Shown piece by piece: positions 14,385-20,669 of a DNA stretch of 21,199 nt. The position numbers and the translations under genes are program-made. This DNA is from Candidatus Gastranaerophilales bacterium (GTDB lineage Bacteria; Cyanobacteriota; Vampirovibrionia; Gastranaerophilales; Gastranaerophilaceae), in NCBI GenBank assembly GCA_003150395.1, contig QAMI01000043.1, positions 1-21,199 on the forward strand, given 5' to 3'. Below the pieces are notes generated by a model that ran no database searches, had not been told where the DNA came from, and saw only the letters and a program-made list of their open reading frames with translations. Each line of letters begins with the position of its first letter. Position 1 is the first letter of the stretch.

Positions 14385-15440
14385 ATGTTATTTAAAGAAC
14401 AACCCAAATCCAGTATGGAAGAAGAGATTTTCGAACAGGCCGAAGTTCTTGAAAATCTTCTTTCTACTCATTTAAACGGTAAGAATATTATTTTTGAGGT
14501 TCCGTCAGATGTAAAAAAAGTTGTGCTTGTGGCAAGCGGGTCTTCTTATCACTGTGCACGATTTGCTGCTGATTTGTTTGGTAATGTTGCAGATATTGAA
14601 GCACGTGCAATTTATTCCAGCGAGTTTCTTTTAAAATCTGTTGTTCCGCATGGAAATGACATTTTGTACGTATTTATTACCCAGTCGGGTGAAACTTCTG
14701 ATACAAATAAAGCTTTAAAGAAAGCGAAAGAATATGGTGTTCAAACACTTTGCATTACAAATAAAAAAGATTCAACAATATGGCTTGCATCAGATTACAA
14801 AATTGACTGCTGCGCCGGTGAAGAAAAAAGCATTGCCGCAACAAAATCGCTTACAACACAAATGCTTTGTTCTACCTTGCTTGTTCTAAAATATGCTGAG
14901 CAGAAAGGGATTGATATTGAACCATACCTTCAGCAGCTTAAAACTTTGCCGGAATGTATAACGAAAACTTATCAACTGCAAGAAAATATCAGAGACGTTG
15001 CCAAACCTTTATCAGAATTTACAAATCTGGTTGTAACCGCTGACGGAATTTCTTATGCAATTGCAAAAGAGGCTTCGTTGAAAATTAAAGAAACCTCTTA
15101 CATCAATGTTTATTCAAATATTTTGGGTGAATTCATGCATGGTCATGTTGCGGTTTTAAACAACAAAATTGCGCAAATTCACTTAAGTGTAACTGATTTA
15201 AGTTATACTGCAATTAAAAATCTTAACAAAATTCAAGAGGAATATCATCCTTTGCTTTGTATAATAGGCAATTCCAATGAAAAGGTTAAATCAGATTTTA
15301 ACATAAACCTGAATTGTGAAAGTAGTATTATAAAATCGTTTTGTCTTGTGGTAATTGTCCAGATTTTAGCGCTGGAAATAGCAAAAAAATTAAAAAGAAA
15401 TGTTGACAAGCCGCATGGACTTAATAAAGTTGTAAAGTAA
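14385..15440 (+). CDS. SIS-domain protein resembling the GlmS isomerase half (sugar-phosphate isomerase/deaminase)
   Basis: A 351-residue protein made of two SIS domains, like the C-terminal isomerase part of glucosamine-6-phosphate synthase but without the N-terminal glutaminase domain. Substrate-binding motifs are SGSSYHCA (51-58), TQSGETSDT (99-107), and EKSIAATKSLTTQM. Residues aligning with the E. coli GlmS isomerase site are kept: K233 and E236 (KIKE), H252 (GEFMHGH) and K348 in the terminal DKPHGLNK. Without the glutaminase it would use free ammonia or work in the deaminating direction, as AgaS/NagB-II-type or FrlB-type enzymes do. The substrate cannot be fixed from sequence. AGAGG before the ATG supports the start. 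It is 20 nt downstream of gatB; the pairing has no obvious functional logic. Confidence 0.88.
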   Translation: MLFKEQPKSSMEEEIFEQAEVLENLLSTHLNGKNIIFEVPSDVKKVVLVASGSSYHCARFAADLFGNVADIEARAIYSSEFLLKSVVPHGNDILYVFITQSGETSDTNKALKKAKEYGVQTLCITNKKDSTIWLASDYKIDCCAGEEKSIAATKSLTTQMLCSTLLVLKYAEQKGIDIEPYLQQLKTLPECITKTYQLQENIRDVAKPLSEFTNLVVTADGISYAIAKEASLKIKETSYINVYSNILGEFMHGHVAVLNNKIAQIHLSVTDLSYTAIKNLNKIQEEYHPLLCIIGNSNEKVKSDFNINLNCESSIIKSFCLVVIVQILALEIAKKLKRNVDKPHGLNKVVK

Positions 15441-15490
15441 TTTAGCAAAACTGTCGCGTTTAATATTTGTTTTTTGCTTGATAAAAATTT

Positions 15491-15820
15491 TTAAAGTTTT
15501 CCAATACTTTTCAAAAATTTATAAGTTATAACAGTTGTATCCTTATCGGTTTTCAATTTTTCAATAATCGCATCAAGAATTTTATCATAATCATTAAGAT
15601 GAGAAAACTGAAATAATTCTGCAATCTCTACATTCAAAACTTTACTGATTTTTACGATATTTTCAGGTTTTGGAAAGGATAAACCGTTTTCTATTCTTGA
15701 ATAATTTTCAGGCTTAATATCAATAAGTTCAGCAACTGTTTCCTGGGTAAGCATTTTTGACGTGCGTAATTCTCTGAGCCTTTTTCCAAACATTTTTTTC
15801 ATATTAGTATTAAACTCCAT
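15491..15820 (-). CDS. XRE-family (Cro/CI-type) transcriptional regulator
   Basis: A 109-residue DNA-binding protein. The helix-turn-helix spans about 11-68: GKRLRELRTSKMLTQETVAE, then IDIKPENYSRIENGLSFPKP, with the classic Q-x3-A and YSRIENG signatures of the HTH-3/XRE fold. The C-terminal 40 residues are helical and may dimerise; no ligand- or metal-binding domain is visible. Neither M1 (15820) nor M7 (15802) has a good ribosome-binding site, so the start is uncertain by six residues. It is divergent from the pseudopilin gene, and the 113-nt shared gap has two inverted repeats built from ACATC/GATGT half-sites, which it most likely binds. Autoregulation and control of the pilin gene are inferred. 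Confidence 0.92.
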   Translation of the reverse strand: MEFNTNMKKMFGKRLRELRTSKMLTQETVAELIDIKPENYSRIENGLSFPKPENIVKISKVLNVEIAELFQFSHLNDYDKILDAIIEKLKTDKDTTVITYKFLKSIGKL

Positions 15821-15840
15821 ATTAAGGAATTTATTAAACC

Positions 15841-15865
15841 TACATCATGACATATAAATGATGTA
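15841..15865. promoter_or_regulatory. Inverted repeat 1, putative XRE operator
   Basis: TACATCAT (15841-15848) and ATGATGTA (15858-15865) are perfect 8-bp arms around a 9-nt spacer. It lies between the XRE start and the -35 box of the pilin promoter. Confidence 0.6.
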
Positions 15866-15894
15866 TTGCATTAAGTTTATTGATGTGATACGAT
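15866..15894 (+). promoter_or_regulatory. Putative promoter of the pseudopilin gene
   Basis: TTGCAT (15866-15871) and TACGAT (15889-15894) are 17 nt apart. The -35 is identical to that of the obgE promoter. Both boxes touch or lie within the flanking inverted repeats. Confidence 0.5.
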
Positions 15895-15900
15895 AACATC
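15882..15900. promoter_or_regulatory. Inverted repeat 2, putative XRE operator over the -10 box
   Basis: GATGT (15882-15886) and ACATC (15896-15900) flank a 9-nt spacer containing the TACGAT -10 box. The half-sites are the same as in inverted repeat 1, in the opposite order. Confidence 0.5.
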
Positions 15901-15910
15901 GTTGTAAAAA

Positions 15911-15924
15911 CTTAATATATTAAG
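15911..15924. repeat. Perfect 14-bp palindrome at the pseudopilin ribosome-binding site
   Basis: CTTAATATATTAAG is fully self-complementary. Its last bases run into the AAGGGG ribosome-binding sequence 9 nt before the ATG, so in RNA it might affect translation, though an AT-only hairpin without a loop is weak. Confidence 0.4.
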
Positions 15925-15933
15925 GGGTGAAGA

Positions 15934-16668
15934 ATGAAAAAAGCATTTACAATGGCTGAAGTTTTAATTACACTGGGAATTCTCGGTGTTGTTGCGGCTT
16001 TAACCTTGCCAACAGTTATAGCAAAAGTAGAAGATAAGGTGTTAGAAACACAAAGTAAAAAAACTCAAAATATTTTAGCAAATGGTATGAGGTTATTAAT
16101 GGCAAAAGAAGAGGTAAATGAGTTAGAATATACCTCCTTGTCCGCTTGTGAAAATAAAGAATGTGTAAAAGATATTATGCACAAAACCTTTTCAATTATT
16201 GCAGAAGTTGCGGAGGACTCCAAGATAGTTCCTCAAATATATAAATTTGATGACGGAGAAGAAAAATCTGTTTGGTTAGATAATGAAGATATTATATATT
16301 CTTTTGTAACTAATGATGGGGCAATTTATGGTGTAAAAGCTTTTGATAAAGGTACTTCTTCACTAAATATAATTGCTGACATTAATGGAGCAAAAAATCC
16401 TAACAGAGGGGCAAAAGACTTATGTTTATATTATGTCTCAAACGGTGGCACAATAAAAGAAGCTTGTGCACAAATGGCAAAAGTTGAAACTGCCGAAACT
16501 GATGCTTGTGTTGTCCCAGATGATTATTGGGATAATTGTCAGCCTGGTTTTAAGTGGTTGGAAATTAAATATAAACATGTATGTGCAAAGTGTAAGTCAG
16601 GCTATAAAATGGTAAAATTGCCAGGTAAATTAGTTGCCGGATATTGTATGCCTCAAGGATGTAAGTAG
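15934..16668 (+). CDS. Type IV pilin-like (pseudopilin) protein with Cys-rich C-terminus
   Basis: A 244-residue protein with a class III (prepilin) leader: MKKA then F5-T-M-A-E9 and a hydrophobic helix to about residue 31. E9 is the conserved Glu5 of the mature pilin; the residue before the cleavage point is Ala instead of the usual Gly, which peptidases of this type can accept. A globular extracellular part follows. The last 56 residues (189-244) hold six cysteines (192, 202, 217, 220, 238, 243) with C-x2-C and GY/GF spacing like small disulfide or EGF-like modules. AAGGGG supports the start. It is monocistronic, closed by a strong terminator, and divergent from the XRE gene. Many genes with this N-terminus occur per genome in Gastranaerophilales as I recall; the specific role is unknown. 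Confidence 0.9.
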   Translation: MKKAFTMAEVLITLGILGVVAALTLPTVIAKVEDKVLETQSKKTQNILANGMRLLMAKEEVNELEYTSLSACENKECVKDIMHKTFSIIAEVAEDSKIVPQIYKFDDGEEKSVWLDNEDIIYSFVTNDGAIYGVKAFDKGTSSLNIIADINGAKNPNRGAKDLCLYYVSNGGTIKEACAQMAKVETAETDACVVPDDYWDNCQPGFKWLEIKYKHVCAKCKSGYKMVKLPGKLVAGYCMPQGCK

Positions 16669-16690
16669 TATATTAAAATAATCATAAAAG

Positions 16691-16719
16691 AGGTGGCTTT
16701 TTAACGCCACCTTTTTTTT
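16691..16719. terminator. Bidirectional terminator between the pseudopilin gene and pheS
   Basis: AGGTGGC / GCCACCT with an 8-nt loop is followed by eight T on the plus strand. On the minus strand the same stem is followed by CTTTTATGATT. It overlaps the pheS stop codon by two bases. Confidence 0.92.
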
Positions 16720-17752
16720 AAAACTGTTTCAAAAATCTTTCATCATTGTTGAAGAAAAGTCTTATATCATCAACTGCATACTTCAACATAGCAAGTCTTT
16801 CAACACCCATTCCGAATGCAAATCCGGAATATACATCCGAGTCTATTCCAACATTTCTTAAAACATTTGGATCAACCATTCCGCTTCCTAAAATTTCAAG
16901 CCAGCCGGTTCCTGAACATGTCCGGCAGCCTTTGCCTTCGCACATTATGCACTGAACATCAACTTCTGCAGAGGGTTCAGTGAATGGGAAAAAACTGTTT
17001 CTAAATCTTGTCGGACGGCTTGCTCCAAAGTAGATTCGTATAAATTCATTTAAGACACCCTTCAAATCACCAAAAGTTATGTCTTTATCAACATAAAGCC
17101 CCTCAATTTGGTGGAAAAAGTTATTTTTACGAGCATTTACGCTTTCGTTTCTGTAAACGCGCCCCGGGGCAATAACTCTAATCGGCGGGTTTTTACCTTC
17201 CATTGCATGAATTTGTGCACCGGAAGTTTGGCTTCTCAAGATTACATTTGAAGCATTTTCAACATAAAACGTATCCTGCATGTCGCGTGCCGGATGGTCT
17301 TTTGGAACATTGAGCGCGTCAAAATTATAAAATTCAGTTTCCACTTCAGGTGATTGAAAGCTAGGAACAACAGAAAAACCTAAGCTTTGAAAAATCGCAA
17401 CGATTTCGTTTGTCGTCGTTGTCAGCGGGTGTGCTTTTCCTTGGCGTTCAAACTTTCCTGGTAATGTGATGTCAATTCTTTCTTTCAAAAGCTTTGCATC
17501 AAGTTCTTTTTTATAAAATTCATCGTGTTTTGCTTTCAAAGAAGTTTCAAGTTTTTGCGTGATTTCATTTGCAAGTGAACCGACAACTCTCTTGTCTTCA
17601 TCAGACAAGTTTTTAAGATTTTTCTTAATTTCGTTGAATTCGCCTTTGCGGCTCAAATATTTTGCTCTGATATTATCCAAATCATTTATTGAAGCTGATT
17701 TTTCAATATCAGCAGCTGCATTTGCATAAATTTTTTCCAGTTGTTCTTTCAT
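16718..17752 (-). CDS. pheS: Phenylalanine-tRNA ligase alpha subunit PheS, four-cysteine type
   Basis: PheS is the catalytic subunit of the alpha2-beta2 enzyme that charges tRNA(Phe). The 344 residues comprise the N-terminal coiled-coil (about 1-90) that contacts tRNA and the class II core: HPL near 108, ARDMQDTFY (165-173), PIRVIAPGRVYRNE, FFHQIEGLYVD, FTEPSAEVDV and GFAFGMGVERLAMLKY (310-326). Between SAEVDV and GTGWLEILG lies a CxxC-x4-CxxC cluster (C268, C271, C276, C279), as in PheS of Bacteroidetes-type sequences, which may bind zinc. The surrounding RNESVNARKNNFFHQ text also resembles that subtype more than the E. coli one. pheT is not adjacent. The ribosome-binding site GGAGGG, 7 nt before the ATG, lies inside a palindromic repeat. 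Last gene of a kdsA-gloB-like-pheS run. Confidence 0.97.
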   Translation of the reverse strand: MKEQLEKIYANAAADIEKSASINDLDNIRAKYLSRKGEFNEIKKNLKNLSDEDKRVVGSLANEITQKLETSLKAKHDEFYKKELDAKLLKERIDITLPGKFERQGKAHPLTTTTNEIVAIFQSLGFSVVPSFQSPEVETEFYNFDALNVPKDHPARDMQDTFYVENASNVILRSQTSGAQIHAMEGKNPPIRVIAPGRVYRNESVNARKNNFFHQIEGLYVDKDITFGDLKGVLNEFIRIYFGASRPTRFRNSFFPFTEPSAEVDVQCIMCEGKGCRTCSGTGWLEILGSGMVDPNVLRNVGIDSDVYSGFAFGMGVERLAMLKYAVDDIRLFFNNDERFLKQF

Positions 17753-17759
17753 TTATAAT

Positions 17760-17804
17760 CCCTCCACCGCTGGCGCGGTAACCTTCCTTTTCGCAAGGGA
17801 GGCG
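17760..17804. repeat. GC-rich palindromic intergenic element
   Basis: A compact GC-rich stretch in AT-rich DNA fills most of the 56-nt gap between the MBL gene and pheS. Plus strand: ACCGC-TGGC-GCGGT (17766-17779) is a perfect hairpin. CCTTCCTT (17782-17789) pairs with AAGGGAGG (17795-17802) with one G-T pair, and CCTCC (17761-17765) can instead pair with GGAGG (17798-17802). The layout resembles the small repeats with CCCTCC...GGGAGG ends dispersed in many gut bacterial genomes. Copy number here cannot be judged from one window. Confidence 0.6.
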
Positions 17805-17808
17805 TATT

Positions 17809-18426
17809 TTAAATTATTTCGTTGTGTTTCTTTTCGTAACCAATTGTTGTCATTTCGTTATGTCCCGGAAAAACTTCTGTTTCTTCCGGCAGTTTGTATA
17901 AAACATTTTTTATGCTGTTTTCGAGTTTTGTGTAATTTCCGCCCGGCAAATCTGTTCTTCCGACATAATTCCTGAATAATGTATCACCGGAAAAAAGTTT
18001 ACCATCAATAAGGTAACAAAGCCCGCCTTCTGTATGCCCGGGAGTTTCGAAAATTTTTATAGGAATATCTCCGATTTTGAGTTCTGTATTTTTATCAATA
18101 TATTTGTCGTACTCCGGATTTTTTTCAACAAAAATTCCAAAGGTTTTCAGAATTGTCTGCGTCATTTCAAGCTGTTTTTCATCTTTTTGATTAATCAAAA
18201 CTTTTGCACCGAGCGCTTCTTTCATACTGTTTACGCCCATAACATGATCAAAATGTCCGTGAGTTAAAAGGATATATTTAACTTTTAAGCCAAGTTCTTT
18301 CACGTCATCAAGAATTTTCTGAACATGTTCGGAGCAGTCAATTAAAACTGCTTCTTTTGATTTTTCGTCCGCAACAAGATAATTGTTTGCGTCAATCGGG
18401 CCTGCTATATACTGTTTTACAATCAT
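17809..18426 (-). CDS. MBL-fold metallohydrolase, GloB/YcbL type
   Basis: A 205-residue metallo-beta-lactamase-fold hydrolase. Metal ligands are all present: H56, H58, D60 and H61 in THGHFDH, H131 in PGHTEG, D148 in SGDTLF and H189 in FPGHNEMTTIGYE. The length and the FPGHNEMTT ending fit the short YcbL-like branch of the hydroxyacylglutathione hydrolase (glyoxalase II) group, which lacks the C-terminal glutathione-binding domain of full GloB. The substrate may be a thioester, but is not established. Its ATG is one base after the kdsA stop (TAG-a-ATG), so translation is probably coupled. pheS follows after the palindromic element. Confidence 0.92.
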   Translation of the reverse strand: MIVKQYIAGPIDANNYLVADEKSKEAVLIDCSEHVQKILDDVKELGLKVKYILLTHGHFDHVMGVNSMKEALGAKVLINQKDEKQLEMTQTILKTFGIFVEKNPEYDKYIDKNTELKIGDIPIKIFETPGHTEGGLCYLIDGKLFSGDTLFRNYVGRTDLPGGNYTKLENSIKNVLYKLPEETEVFPGHNEMTTIGYEKKHNEII

Positions 18427-18427
18427 T

Positions 18428-19243
18428 CTAACTTCTTACAACCTCAAAAATCTTCTTGCATTTTTCAAAAACTTCTTCCGCTGAAGCAATTGAAAGCATA
18501 TTTGGTCCGTCGCATAAAGCTTTGTCAGGATTTGGGTGAACCTCAAAGAATAAAGCATTAGCGCCTGCTGCCATGGCTGATTTTGCAAGCACATGAACAA
18601 ATCTTCTGTCGCCGCCGGAACAAGTTCCATTTGCACCGGGAAGTTGAACACTGTGCGTAGCGTCAAATACAACCGGATAACCAAAGCTTTGCATAATCGG
18701 AATTGCTCTGAAATCTACAACAAGGTTGTTATACCCGAAAGTGAAACCTCTGTCTGTCAGAAGAATATTTTTATTTCCGGAATCTTCAACTTTTCTAATT
18801 AAGCTTCCCATCTGCTCAGGTGCTAGAAATTGGCCTTTTTTAATATTGACAATTTTACCGGTTTTGGCAGCTGCAACAAGCAAATCTGTTTGTCTGCATA
18901 AAAACGCAGGAATTTGAATTACATCGGCAACTTCTGCTGCGATTGCCGCTTGTTCAGGGATGTGGATATCAGTTACTATTGGCAAATCATATTTCGATTT
19001 TATTTCAGCAAGCATTTCCAAGCCTTTTTCAATGCCAGGACCTCTGTAAGAAGTTATTGACGAGCGGTTTGCTTTGTCAAAAGAGGACTTAAAAATAAAA
19101 TTGATACCGAGTTTTTCTGTAATTTCTTTTAATGCAGAAGCTGTTTCATCAAGAATTTCCAGGCTTTCAGCCGCGCATGGCCCCGCAAGAATTGTAAGCG
19201 TGTCAGCTCCGATTTCAAAATTTTTTAATTTAATTTTTTCCAT
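18428..19243 (-). CDS. kdsA: 3-deoxy-8-phosphooctulonate (Kdo-8-phosphate) synthase KdsA, metal-dependent class
   Basis: KdsA condenses phosphoenolpyruvate and arabinose-5-phosphate to Kdo-8-phosphate, the precursor of the LPS inner-core sugar, so this cell probably makes LPS. From ATG 19243 the product is 271 residues. Motifs: AGPCAAES (20-27), KSSFDKANRSS, RGPG (67-70), TDIHIPEQA, IPAFLCRQTDLL, NIKKGQF, LLTDRGFTFGYNNLVVD, FDATHSVQ and GGDRRFV. C23, H197, E234 and D245 line up, with a constant offset of 12, with the metal ligands Cys11, His185, Glu222 and Asp233 of Aquifex KdsA, so it is the metal-dependent class, unlike E. coli, which has Asn at the Cys site. An upstream ATG at 19279 adds 12 unlikely residues and lies in the promoter. 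No Shine-Dalgarno precedes 19243. Confidence 0.96.
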   Translation of the reverse strand: MEKIKLKNFEIGADTLTILAGPCAAESLEILDETASALKEITEKLGINFIFKSSFDKANRSSITSYRGPGIEKGLEMLAEIKSKYDLPIVTDIHIPEQAAIAAEVADVIQIPAFLCRQTDLLVAAAKTGKIVNIKKGQFLAPEQMGSLIRKVEDSGNKNILLTDRGFTFGYNNLVVDFRAIPIMQSFGYPVVFDATHSVQLPGANGTCSGGDRRFVHVLAKSAMAAGANALFFEVHPNPDKALCDGPNMLSIASAEEVFEKCKKIFEVVRS

Positions 19244-19249
19244 AAGTTG

Positions 19250-19279
19250 ATTATAATATAAAAAACAGTCAAAATACAA
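19250..19279 (-). promoter_or_regulatory. Putative kdsA operon promoter, leaderless
   Basis: On the minus strand TTGTAT (19274-19279) and a perfect TATAAT (19250-19255) are 18 nt apart. Only six bases separate the -10 box from the ATG at 19243, so transcription would start about at the A of the start codon. Confidence 0.55.
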
Positions 19280-19293
19280 GCTGGATTTAAAGA

Positions 19294-19322
19294 TTGTTAT
19301 TTAATAATTGTTGTGTTAAAAT
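19294..19322 (+). promoter_or_regulatory. Putative promoter of the M16-family gene
   Basis: TTGTTA (19294-19299) and TAAAAT (19317-19322) are 17 nt apart, with a predicted start near 19329. It lies back to back with the kdsA promoter; the two -35 boxes are about 15 nt apart. Confidence 0.6.
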
Positions 19323-19341
19323 TAGGGTTGTAGGAGAGCTT

Positions 19342-20556
19342 ATGGAACAAAAGATAACGAAACTTAAAAATGATATTGACTTTTTTTATAAAAGAAATTT
19401 AGATACGCCGCGTGCCGCATTCTGTATGAATTTTTCAATCTGTGAACCTGAACTGACAGCAGGAGTAAATTCTGTTATGGCAAGACTTCTTTTTCAGGGA
19501 ACCAAAAGTAGAAATGCTGAACAAATTGCAGAAGAATTTGATTCAAACGGGATTGATTTTACAGTTGAGATGAAGCCGGATTATTTAAGATTTCGTTTTC
19601 TCTGCCTCAACGAAGATTTTCCAAAGGCAATTGAACTTGTAACCGATTTGGTTAAAAATTCTACATTTGAAGAGTTTGATAAAGAACTCGCCAAAATGGA
19701 AGGTGAAATAGTTGCAGAACTCGATAATGCAAGAGCAAAAGCTTCAGATAATTACGAAAAAAATATGTTTGAAGGACATTATTACGGGTTTACAAATACC
19801 AAAATCCTTGAAAACATCAAAAATATTACAAAAGAACAAGTCATAAAAGCTTATAATGATATGCTAAATAATGGCAAAAAAGTTCTTACTTTTGTTGGAG
19901 ATATTGACTTTGAAACTGTGGAAAATCTATTTAACTATAACTTTGGCGATTTGCCGGCAGGGTCAGACACATGTTCGTGCACATTTCCAAAAACATTAAA
20001 TTCAAAAAAAGAAGTTGAGATTATAAAACCTGACGCAAACCAGGCTCATATAATCAAAGGCTGGCGTACCGGGTCTGTTGATAGCGGGGATTACCCGGCT
20101 CTTGTGTTATTGAACATAATTTTAGGAGCAAGCGGACTTTCTTCAAGACTTTTTCTTGAACTTCGCGACAAAAAAGGGCTTGCTTATGTTGTTCGAAGTT
20201 CATATTCAACTCTTCTTTACGGTGCAAGCTTCTCAATATATATTGCAACTGAACCGAAAAATATTGAGGTTTCTCTTGCAGGTTTTAATGAGGAAATTGA
20301 AAAAATTAAAACAATTCCGGTTTCACAAGAAGAGCTTGAAAATGCAAAAAATAATCTTTTCGGGAAATGGGCTTTTTCATTTGAAACAAATGCTCAGCAA
20401 GCTTGCAATTACGCTCATTATGGAAGTATTGGGCTTGGTTTTGACTTTAACGAAAGAGTACGAAAAAATATTAAAGCTGTTACTGCAGAACAGTTAATGG
20501 CTTGCGCAAATAAATATTTTAATGACAAATTTGTACTTTCTGTGCTAAAACCGTAA
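19342..20556 (+). CDS. M16-family (pitrilysin/insulinase-like) protein without the HxxEH zinc motif
   Basis: A 404-residue two-domain M16B-type protein. The N-terminal half has the family frame (GVNSVMARLLFQGTKSRNAEQIAEEFDSNG, then EGEIVAELDNARAKASD), and the C-terminal half has the expected GASGLSSRLFLELRDKKGLAYVVRSSYS (about 258-285). Where active members read H-x-x-E-H before LLFxGT, this one reads S-V-M-A-R (44-48), so all three zinc/catalytic residues are missing. It should be catalytically dead as a lone protein. Such subunits usually pair with an active M16B partner, often from the adjacent gene; none is here. GGAGAG before ATG 19342 and the upstream promoter support the start, against a TTG at 19294. 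No signal peptide is visible, so it is probably cytoplasmic. Confidence 0.9.
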   Translation: MEQKITKLKNDIDFFYKRNLDTPRAAFCMNFSICEPELTAGVNSVMARLLFQGTKSRNAEQIAEEFDSNGIDFTVEMKPDYLRFRFLCLNEDFPKAIELVTDLVKNSTFEEFDKELAKMEGEIVAELDNARAKASDNYEKNMFEGHYYGFTNTKILENIKNITKEQVIKAYNDMLNNGKKVLTFVGDIDFETVENLFNYNFGDLPAGSDTCSCTFPKTLNSKKEVEIIKPDANQAHIIKGWRTGSVDSGDYPALVLLNIILGASGLSSRLFLELRDKKGLAYVVRSSYSTLLYGASFSIYIATEPKNIEVSLAGFNEEIEKIKTIPVSQEELENAKNNLFGKWAFSFETNAQQACNYAHYGSIGLGFDFNERVRKNIKAVTAEQLMACANKYFNDKFVLSVLKP

Positions 20557-20669
20557 TCTGCTGAAAAGATTTTTTTAAATTTTTTGAAGTTATTGCAGTG
20601 TCAGGGAATAGAAGAACTTTACATTTTGAACGATAATAATTCTGGTACCATTTTTTAAAGGCATGTAAA

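Noticed and set aside
15444..15478. AGCAAAA / TTTTGCT pairing as a terminator between the SIS gene and the XRE gene
   Set aside because: Stem is only 7 bp, AT-rich and has a 21-nt loop; too weak to call, though its position between convergent genes is suitable.
19244..19279. ATG at 19279 as the kdsA start
   Set aside because: The added 12 residues are not KdsA-like and the codon overlaps the predicted -35 box.
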